From contig JAKLJF010000407.1 in assembly GCA_023151335.1 (NCBI GenBank), positions 1 through 5,191 of the forward strand: a stretch of 5,191 bases of DNA. The letters are read 5' to 3'. Origin of the DNA: Thermoanaerobaculia bacterium (GTDB lineage: Bacteria; Bacteroidota; Bacteroidia; Chitinophagales; Saprospiraceae). The position numbers were made by a program, and so were the translations under genes. Positions within the stretch are counted from its first letter, which is position 1, and each line of letters starts with the position of its first letter. Of this stretch, positions 1-5,191 are shown one piece after another. The notes under the pieces were generated by a model that worked only from the letters and a program-made list of their open reading frames with translations, had not been told where the DNA came from and did no database searches.

Positions 1-74
1 CAGTAAGCTTCAAACCCTCAAACCAGTAACCTTTAATCCTAATCGATTTCTAGTCATCCTTAAATATCGGTTTT

Positions 75-2825
75 ATGCTTTGCCTTCGGAATTGTTTCCT
101 GCCGGCGTTGTGCCTGGCAGTGAGTGTAAGTTGTATTACTGCCCAAACCTCACCTGTTGCCGCTTTAGTGCAACAATATCGCGACCAGGGAGGTCGCTTC
201 GAATCGACCGGCTTTTTTAGCCGGGCTGTTAACGGACCCGATGCCGCGACCAGATTCGCCCCACAAGCCCAGTTTCTCACCCTCGATCCCGCCCGTTTGA
301 CCGGATTTGCCCAAAACCTGCCTTCCGCAATTACCCTTCAACTTCCATACCATGATGAAACATTGACCATCGACCTGCTTGAAACGCCGGTGCAAACCGA
401 TGACTTTAGCGTTGTGACCAACAATTCCGCCGGCCGGCCGGTGGATTACACACCCGGGCGGCATTACCGCGGCGTTATCCGGGGAGACGAAAGATCGCTG
501 GCGGCCTTTAGTTTTTCCCAAAGCGGCATCATGGGACTGCTCTCCGACGACCGGCATGGCAACCTCGTGCTGGGCAAACTGGAAACTCCCGGCAATACCA
601 CCGGTTACCTGTTGTACTCCGACCGGGAAGTGGCGGAAAAACCCGGCTTTGCCTGCCAGGCCATGGAGCAAGACCTGAGCCGGCCCGCCGGCCCGACGGA
701 AAGCAAACCCGATGTCAACGGTTGCGTTCGGGTGTATTTTGAAGCCGATTATGAACTGTTCCAGAACAAAGGTTCCGTGCAGGCGACGGTGGATTACCTG
801 GCCGGGGCCTTTAACCAGCTGGCTACGCTTTACGCCAACGAACAGATCAGCGTCACCCTGTCGCAGGTATACGTTTGGGTTTCGCCCGACAATTACAGCG
901 TCAGCAGCAGCAGTACGGTGCTGAGCCAGTTCAAATCGCTGCGCAAAAGTTACAACGGCGACATCGCCCATCTCGTAGGCATCGGCGGCAACAACCTCGG
1001 CGGCATCGCCTACGTGGACGTGTTGTGCGTGCCGTCTTATGCGTATGCTTTCAGCGATATTTCCACTTCATACAACACCGTACCGACCTATTCCTGGACC
1101 GTGGAAGTGCTCACCCATGAAATGGGGCACAACCTCGGTTCGCCGCACACGCAATCCTGCACCTGGCCGGGCGGGGCTATCGACAATTGTTTTACAACCG
1201 AGGGTGGTTGCGCTCCGGGCCCGGCGCCGGTGAATGGCGGTACGATCATGAGCTACTGCCACCTGACCAATTACGGCATCAATTTTAACAATGGTTTCGG
1301 GCCGCTGCCGGGCGATAAGATCCGCGCGGAAGTAGGCAACGCGGCTTGTCTGACCGGTTCCTGCGCGTCGCCGGGCTCCTGCCTGGCGCCGAAAAGCCTG
1401 ACGGTGAGCAATATCAGTGGCAGCGGCGCCACCATTTCCTGGAGCGCCGTCAGCGGCGCCAACGGTTACAACCTGCAATGGCGCGCGGTAGGGGCTTTGT
1501 CGTGGACAACCGTCAATAATGCAAGCAATCCATATAATCTTACCGGACTACCGGCCAACGACGAAATAGAAGTGCAGGTTCAAACGGTTTGCAGTGGCGG
1601 GACTTCCGCCTATAGTTACGGTGTGGTATTCATTTCCGGTTCGGGTGGCAGCAATCCTTCCTGCGGCACGCCGGGCAATCTGACCGCAACGGCTACTTCT
1701 TCCACTTCCGCGCTGGTCAGCTGGGGCGCTGTTACGGGAGCCGGTTCCTACCAATTGTCATATAAACCCTCTAGTTCAAGCACCTGGAGCAACCCGGTAA
1801 ATCTTTCCACAACCAGTTACACCCTGAACGGCCTGAATGCGGCGACCACCTACAACGTTCGGGTATCGGCCACCTGCTCCGGTATTGTGTCCAATTTTGC
1901 TACCACGTCGTTTACCACCAGCGGCGGGGGCGGCACTTGCGGCGCCCCGGGCAACCTGACGGCAACGGCCAATTCTGCCTCGGCTGCCGATATTTCCTGG
2001 AGCATGGCTTCCGGCGCCAGTTATTACCAGTTGTATTACAAACCGTCCACTTCTTATTACTGGAGTTCGGCTATCGCGGTGTATGGCACTGCATACACCC
2101 TGGGTGGATTGTCGGCCAACACCACGTATAATGTCCGGGTGCGTACTGTTTGCGCTTCCGGCACTTCCGGATTTGTCAGCAGCACCTTCACCACGCAATC
2201 ATCGGGCGGCGGCTCCGCCTGCGCCACGCCATCGGGTTTTGGGCTCGTGAATGTAACCTCAACCTCGGCGACCATTAAATGGAATACCGTGAACGGCGCA
2301 ACCGGCTATGACCTGCAAATCAAATTGTCCACTTCCAGTACCTGGATGACTTTCCAGAACTTACCTACCACCGTGGTGCAGATCACCAATATGCAACCCG
2401 GAAAAACGTACAATGCACGGGTGAGAGCCCGGTGTAGCGGGACTAATAACTTTTCTGCGTATACGGCTGTACTGAATATTACTACGCCTTCCAATGTCAC
2501 GGAAACGGATCCGCCCGTCGCGCTGCCCGGCAACGATGGGATTATTGTAACACTGGAAAGTGACAAAACGGATGCAGAACAATGGCAAATAAGACCAAAC
2601 CCGACAACCGGGCGGGTGACCGTGGCGCAGGAATCCGGCACGGATACCGGCACTGAAATGTTCGAATGGTACGATCAGCATGGTCGTTTGCTTACCCTGC
2701 AACAGACGCAAACTGCAAATAGCAACTGGCAATTCGATCTCGCCGGATATCCGGCTGGCGTTTATTTTGTGCGCATTTTTAGCGGAGATAAACAGCCGTC
2801 GGTGCAGCGGGTGGTGAAAGAGTAG
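75..2825 (+). CDS. Secreted M12B/reprolysin-like zinc metalloprotease with four FN3 domains and a type IX sorting domain
   Basis: This 916-residue protein is a predicted extracellular or cell-surface zinc endopeptidase; its substrate is unknown. Residues 1-23 form a signal peptide ending ITA-Q, and the Cys at 20 lacks a proper lipobox. Residues about 40-200 resemble a reprolysin propeptide (HYRGVIRGDERSLAAFSFS at 130-148). The catalytic domain spans about 213-430. Its metzincin site HEMGHNLGSPH gives zinc ligands H348, H352 and H358 and catalytic E349, and the Met-turn is GGTIMSYC with M392. Cysteines at 318, 362, 372, 379 and 395 suggest disulfides. Four fibronectin III modules follow (about 436-805). 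Residues about 836-916 are a type A T9SS sorting domain, with PNPTTG at 841-846, GVYFVRI at 895-901 and a basic VVKE end. All key residues are present, so it should be active. ATG 75 is the only usable start, because an in-frame TAG lies at 51-53 and the signal peptide begins here. Family assignment is strong; the biological role is open. Confidence 0.93.
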   Translation: MLCLRNCFLPALCLAVSVSCITAQTSPVAALVQQYRDQGGRFESTGFFSRAVNGPDAATRFAPQAQFLTLDPARLTGFAQNLPSAITLQLPYHDETLTIDLLETPVQTDDFSVVTNNSAGRPVDYTPGRHYRGVIRGDERSLAAFSFSQSGIMGLLSDDRHGNLVLGKLETPGNTTGYLLYSDREVAEKPGFACQAMEQDLSRPAGPTESKPDVNGCVRVYFEADYELFQNKGSVQATVDYLAGAFNQLATLYANEQISVTLSQVYVWVSPDNYSVSSSSTVLSQFKSLRKSYNGDIAHLVGIGGNNLGGIAYVDVLCVPSYAYAFSDISTSYNTVPTYSWTVEVLTHEMGHNLGSPHTQSCTWPGGAIDNCFTTEGGCAPGPAPVNGGTIMSYCHLTNYGINFNNGFGPLPGDKIRAEVGNAACLTGSCASPGSCLAPKSLTVSNISGSGATISWSAVSGANGYNLQWRAVGALSWTTVNNASNPYNLTGLPANDEIEVQVQTVCSGGTSAYSYGVVFISGSGGSNPSCGTPGNLTATATSSTSALVSWGAVTGAGSYQLSYKPSSSSTWSNPVNLSTTSYTLNGLNAATTYNVRVSATCSGIVSNFATTSFTTSGGGGTCGAPGNLTATANSASAADISWSMASGASYYQLYYKPSTSYYWSSAIAVYGTAYTLGGLSANTTYNVRVRTVCASGTSGFVSSTFTTQSSGGGSACATPSGFGLVNVTSTSATIKWNTVNGATGYDLQIKLSTSSTWMTFQNLPTTVVQITNMQPGKTYNARVRARCSGTNNFSAYTAVLNITTPSNVTETDPPVALPGNDGIIVTLESDKTDAEQWQIRPNPTTGRVTVAQESGTDTGTEMFEWYDQHGRLLTLQQTQTANSNWQFDLAGYPAGVYFVRIFSGDKQPSVQRVVKE
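1380..2489 (+). repeat. Four tandem FN3-module repeats inside the protease gene
   Basis: Four coding repeats of about 92-94 codons start at residues 436, 530, 622 and 716. Each opens with a Cys followed two residues later by Pro (CLAP, CGTP, CGAP, CATP). Each then has an SW or KW core strand, a tyrosine-corner TYNVRV-like strand, and a second Cys 70-71 residues after the first (506, 601, 693, 787). The regular spacing suggests one disulfide per module. Gly/Ser-rich linkers separate the modules (SGSGGSNPS, SGGGGT, SSGGGSA). Modules 2 and 3 are the most alike, including at DNA level around 1664 and 1939, which fits internal duplication. FN3 modules in secreted bacterial enzymes are usually spacers or carbohydrate- or surface-binding units; the role here is inferred. 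Confidence 0.85.
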
Positions 2826-2827
2826 AA

Positions 2828-2913
2828 GAATATCGAACATCGAACACGGAATTTCGAATGTCGATATTCAAAGACTTCGACATTCGACATTCCGTGTTCG
2901 ACATTCGATATTC
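2828..2913. repeat. 86-base imperfect palindrome made of 7-base units (dispersed-repeat-like; possible terminator hairpin)
   Basis: The arms 2828-2864 and 2877-2913 are reverse complements at 34 of 37 positions, with a 12-base loop (2865-2876). Mismatches lie at two adjacent positions near the outer end and one in the middle. Each arm is an array of heptamers. The left arm has TATCGAA, CATCGAA, CACGGAA, TTTCGAA and TGTCGAT from 2831. The right arm has TTCGACA twice, TTCCGTG, TTCGACA and TTCGATA from 2876. The element starts two bases after the protease stop and ends two bases before the kinase -10 box. An RNA copy would form a very stable hairpin and could end or protect the protease transcript, although no U-tract follows. 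Similar heptad-built palindromes are, from memory, common between genes in Bacteroidota; that identity is inference. Confidence 0.85.
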
Positions 2914-2923
2914 CCTACCTTTG
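2897..2923 (+). promoter_or_regulatory. Bacteroidota-type promoter for the kinase-permease transcript
   Basis: TACCTTTG at 2916-2923 is a perfect match to the Bacteroidota -7 consensus TAnnTTTG. The -33 element is weak: only a TTC at 2897-2899, inside the right arm of the palindrome, sits at about the right distance, where TTG would be expected. Transcription should begin a few bases after 2923, so the message would start at, or only a few bases before, ATG 2931. This implies a leaderless or near-leaderless mRNA. The box sequence is seen directly; its activity is inferred. Confidence 0.65.
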
Positions 2924-2930
2924 GCCCCGT

Positions 2931-3836
2931 ATGCGGCATTACCCTTCCAAACTGTTATTATTCGGCGAGCATATTCTGCTGCTCGGCGCGCGGGCGCTGG
3001 CCGTACCGGTGCCCGCGTTTTACGGTAAATGGGCCTGGCGGAAAACCGGCGAACAGCCGGACAAGTGGGCGGGCCGTTTGCGGGAGTTTGCCGCTTCGGA
3101 GCCATTAAAAGCAGTAGCCGGCCTGGACGTCTCGCGGTTTCAGGCAGATCTGCAAGCGGGCCTTTTTTTTAAATCGACTATTCCGGCGGGATATGGATTG
3201 GGAAGTTCAGGGGCGCTATGTGCGGCAGTGTACGACCGCTATGCCGGTCGGAAAACTGCGGACCTCGCCGAATTAAAAGTCATTTTTGCCGGAATGGAAA
3301 GTTTTTTCCACGGCCAGAGTTCGGGGATTGATCCCCTGACCAGTTATCTGAACCGGCCACTTTGGATCGAAAATCGCGCGGAAGTCCGTTTTTTTGAGCC
3401 GCGCCCCTGGTTTCCGGCGGAGCCGGTTATTTTTTTGCTGGATTCTCGGCTGCCCCGCCGGACAGGCCCCCTGGTACAATGGTTTTTGGAACAAAGCCGG
3501 GAACAAGTATTTTTACAACGGCTTGAACAGGAACTGTTTCCGGCGCACGAAGCCATGCTCGACGCCTGGCAAAACGGCGATGCCGCCCGTTTTTGGCCCG
3601 CTTTGCAGCGGGTTTCCCGTTTCCAATTGGAAAATATGCCGCCCATGATACCGGACACCGTCCGGGCTGTTTGGGAAAGTTGTTTGGGTGGCAGCGACGT
3701 TTTTCTGAAAATCTGCGGTGCGGGCGGCGGTGGTTTTGTGCTGGGATTTGCGGCCTCGAAAGCCGCGGTGAACGAAAAGTTCCGCACCTTTAGCCCGGTT
3801 TTCCCTTTTGAACACAATGGCAATGCGGAAAAATAG
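2931..3836 (+). CDS. mvk: GHMP-family kinase, mevalonate kinase type
   Basis: This is a 301-residue cytoplasmic kinase, predicted to phosphorylate mevalonate with ATP to 5-phosphomevalonate, the first committed kinase step of the mevalonate route to isoprenoids. Motif 1 is SKLLLFGEH (6-14), with K7 in the place of the mevalonate kinase N-terminal lysine. Motif 2, the phosphate-binding loop, is IPAGYGLGSSGAL (84-96). E123 and D134 lie in MESFFHGQSSGIDP, 11 residues apart as for the catalytic Glu/Asp pair of mevalonate kinases. Motif 3 is KICGAGGGGFVLGF (260-273). Length is normal for bacterial members. The start at 2931 fits family N-termini, which begin just before the SK-LLFGE strand. Its 3' end overlaps the permease gene. 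No other mevalonate-pathway gene is in the window, so the exact substrate rests on family resemblance; another small-molecule GHMP kinase remains possible. Confidence 0.85.
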   Translation: MRHYPSKLLLFGEHILLLGARALAVPVPAFYGKWAWRKTGEQPDKWAGRLREFAASEPLKAVAGLDVSRFQADLQAGLFFKSTIPAGYGLGSSGALCAAVYDRYAGRKTADLAELKVIFAGMESFFHGQSSGIDPLTSYLNRPLWIENRAEVRFFEPRPWFPAEPVIFLLDSRLPRRTGPLVQWFLEQSREQVFLQRLEQELFPAHEAMLDAWQNGDAARFWPALQRVSRFQLENMPPMIPDTVRAVWESCLGGSDVFLKICGAGGGGFVLGFAASKAAVNEKFRTFSPVFPFEHNGNAEK

Positions 3837-5052
3837 GCCAATGCGGCTCGCCTTGTGGTTTTTGGGCGCGCTGCTGTTGATTGCCGCGGGCCAGGACTTC
3901 CTGGCCAACGGACGGCCCCTGTATTGCCGGATCGGCGGCGAAAATTTTTACCCGGGCTTGCGCGCCGTATGGCTGGGCGAAGTCCGGCCTTATGGCCACC
4001 CGGTACTCGATCATATCCGGCAAAATTTTTTATGGCGCCGGTACGAATACGAAGCGGCTGTGTTTGCGCCTATTCCCTTTTCCCCCGGCGAGTTGCCGAT
4101 GACGCCGGACACGACTTTGCAACAAGCCCCGCCCGGAGCCGTTCACCCGGGACCCAATACTCGGTTCCGCCATTGGCTGGGCACCGACGACAACGGATAC
4201 GACGTGGCAGCCGGTCTGGTCGGCGGCGCGCGGATAGCCCTGCTCACAGGGGCTACTGCCACCTGCCTGGCGTTCGGAATCGGGATCGTGTTGGGGGCTA
4301 TCGCGGGTTATTGGGGCGACAACCGCCTGCGTATCCGGCGGGGACAGTTGTGGGCGGCCCTGCTGGGCTTGCCGCTCGCCTGGTTTTACGCCTCGGCGTT
4401 TCTGCAAAACTATGCCGCGGACGGCGGTACATGGCTGCTTTGGAGCGCTGCCGCGGGAATATTTTTAGCTATAACCGGGGCCCTCGGCGTGTTGGGTAAA
4501 TATTTATTGCGAACAGGTTATTTTCAGGAGAGGGCGGTTTTTCCCGCCGACCTGGTCGTCATGCGCGTGGCAGAGGTATTTTCCTCCCTGCCGGGTTTAC
4601 TGGTCATCATAGCGTTTGCCGCCATGCTGAAAACCCAAACCCAAACGCTTTGGCCCATGATCGTGCTGATCGGCGCCTTCAGCTGGCCGGATGTTGCGCG
4701 TTTTGTGCGAAGCGAATTGCTCCGGGTGCGCGAACTGGATTTTGTGACGGCAGCGCGCGGCCTGGGTTTGAACGAATGGCGGATACTGTTGCGCCATGCG
4801 TTGCCCAACGCGTTGCGTCCGACCCTGACCGTATTCGCTTTCGGGGTGGGTAATGCCATTCTGCTGGAAGCGGCCCTGTCTTTTTTGGGATACGGCGACA
4901 GCAACCTACACGGCGCTACCTGGGGTAGCCTGCTTCAGAACGCCCGCAACAGCCCGCAGCTTTGGTGGATATGCCTGCCGCCCGGTCTCGCCATCTCGCT
5001 GACCATACTCGCGCTCAATGTTATTGGCGAATTCTTAAGCGAACGGCGTTGA
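3823..5052 (+). CDS. ABC transporter permease, OppC/DppC-like (peptide/nickel transport family)
   Basis: This is an inner-membrane permease subunit of a binding-protein-dependent importer of the dipeptide/oligopeptide/nickel class, 409 residues from ATG 3823. The family motif HWLGTDDNGYDV lies at 117-128. The cytoplasmic EAA loop, which docks the ATPase, is VTAARGLG at 308-315 followed by LPN at 327-329. About eight hydrophobic segments are visible near 8-23, 137-165, 177-194, 203-229, 252-269, 276-294, 334-356 and 381-405. It is longer than the usual OppC of about 300 residues. The extra length lies in a periplasmic stretch (about 24-116) and an insert with two added helices (about 170-235). 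In-frame starts are TTG 3808 and ATG 3817, 3823 and 3841. I prefer 3823, which places MRKNRPMR before the first helix (positive-inside rule); 3841 would avoid the kinase overlap. The partner permease, ATPases and binding protein are not in the window, so the substrate is unknown. Confidence 0.9.
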   Translation: MRKNRPMRLALWFLGALLLIAAGQDFLANGRPLYCRIGGENFYPGLRAVWLGEVRPYGHPVLDHIRQNFLWRRYEYEAAVFAPIPFSPGELPMTPDTTLQQAPPGAVHPGPNTRFRHWLGTDDNGYDVAAGLVGGARIALLTGATATCLAFGIGIVLGAIAGYWGDNRLRIRRGQLWAALLGLPLAWFYASAFLQNYAADGGTWLLWSAAAGIFLAITGALGVLGKYLLRTGYFQERAVFPADLVVMRVAEVFSSLPGLLVIIAFAAMLKTQTQTLWPMIVLIGAFSWPDVARFVRSELLRVRELDFVTAARGLGLNEWRILLRHALPNALRPTLTVFAFGVGNAILLEAALSFLGYGDSNLHGATWGSLLQNARNSPQLWWICLPPGLAISLTILALNVIGEFLSERR

Positions 5053-5069
5053 ACCCTAAGGGCGTTCAA
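5049..5069 (+). terminator. Small hairpin covering the permease stop codon (possible weak terminator)
   Basis: TTGAAC (5049-5054) pairs with GTTCAA (5064-5069). The stem continues as CC (5055-5056) with GG (5061-5062) across a bulged C at 5063, leaving a TAAG loop. The stem contains the TGA stop (5050-5052). The sequence after it is only mildly T-rich, so it is at best a weak intrinsic terminator, and it may be chance. Confidence 0.3.
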
Positions 5070-5143
5070 TTGTTACTTATGTTCCATTCAGGCGGAACCG
5101 ATGTTCTGCCAGGGCATTTACCCCGGCGCCTACCACTTTTAAT

Positions 5144-5191
5144 ATGCGGCTTGATTATTTACGTTTAACCGGTTTGGCATTGCTTTTTTTC
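5144..5191 (+). CDS. Start of a further gene, cut by the window end; N-terminus looks like a signal peptide or membrane anchor
   Basis: From ATG 5144 the frame stays open for 16 codons to the window edge and reads MRLDYLRLTGLALLFF. That is a short N-terminal stretch with two arginines followed by a hydrophobic run, as in a signal peptide or first transmembrane helix. It is the first ATG in a frame open since the TAA at 5057-5059. It lies 91 bases after the permease stop, on the same strand. The upstream TACCACTTTTAAT is only a loose match to a TAnnTTTG promoter box, so it may have its own promoter or continue the upstream transcript. Too little is present to name a family, and the reading frame itself is tentative. 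Confidence 0.4.
   Translation, partial: MRLDYLRLTGLALLFF

Noticed and set aside
1..35. Short direct repeats (CAGTAA at 1-6 and 24-29; TCAAACC at 10-16 and 18-24) and a promoter-like AACCTTTA at 28-35
   Set aside because: The repeats are too short to mean much, and the box misses two of the fixed positions of TAnnTTTG with no clear -33 partner. I cannot support a promoter for the protease here.
75..146. Possible lipoprotein signal with acceptor Cys at residue 20
   Set aside because: The residues before the Cys (VSVS) do not fit a lipobox, which needs a large aliphatic residue at -3. An ordinary signal peptidase site near ITA-Q fits better and agrees with the type IX sorting domain.
165..971. 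Long open frame on the minus strand opposite the protease gene (268 codons)
   Set aside because: It lies wholly antisense to a gene with clear domain structure, shows no recognisable motif, and is explained by the GC-rich codon use of the real gene.
2779..3105. Minus-strand frame through the palindrome, translating to a heptad-like peptide containing EYRMSNTECRMSK
   Set aside because: The periodic peptide is only the translation of the 7-base repeat, a common source of false gene calls. It also overlaps two real genes.
3344..3841. Minus-strand frame opposite the kinase gene (165 codons)
   Set aside because: Antisense shadow of the GHMP kinase, with low-complexity Ser/Arg/Lys composition and no domain.
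3855..4499. Plus-strand 214-codon frame inside the permease gene
   Set aside because: It is an out-of-frame shadow rich in Arg, Pro and Gly. The overlapping permease frame has clear family motifs and membrane helices.
5079..5168. Short frame from the ATG at 5079 to the TAA at 5166-5168
   Set aside because: Only 29 codons, without a recognisable motif, and it conflicts with the more plausible signal-like start at 5144.

Overview
The window reads as ordinary chromosome from a GC-rich member of the Bacteroidota. Three things point there. The first gene ends in a type IX secretion sorting domain, which is essentially confined to this phylum. The promoter in front of the second gene has a TACCTTTG box of the Bacteroidota TAnnTTTG class. 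None of the genes has a convincing Shine-Dalgarno sequence. The GC-rich codon use together with the protein types would suit a Saprospiria- or Chitinophagia-like lineage, but this finer placement is inference.

Layout, all on the + strand. Bases 1-74 are a short leader with no promoter I can support. Bases 75-2825 encode a large secreted metzincin protease: signal peptide, M12B-like propeptide, zinc protease domain, four fibronectin type III modules, and a C-terminal sorting domain. Two bases after its stop lies an 86-base imperfect palindrome (2828-2913) built of 7-base units. It probably belongs to a dispersed intergenic repeat class of this phylum. A promoter box follows directly (2916-2923), and its predicted start site nearly coincides with the ATG at 2931.

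Bases 2931-3836 encode a GHMP kinase of the mevalonate kinase type (isoprenoid precursor synthesis). The next gene, an OppC/DppC-like ABC permease (about 3823-5052), overlaps its 3' end, so the two are probably co-transcribed and translationally coupled. A small hairpin covers the permease stop codon. A further reading frame opens at 5144 with what looks like a signal peptide or membrane anchor and runs off the window.

The genes do not form one obvious pathway. The protease is a stand-alone secreted degradative or adhesive enzyme, while the kinase and permease share a transcript without an evident functional link. I see no CRISPR array, RNA gene, transposase or defence system. The most unusual element is the heptamer-built palindrome and its fit against the kinase promoter.
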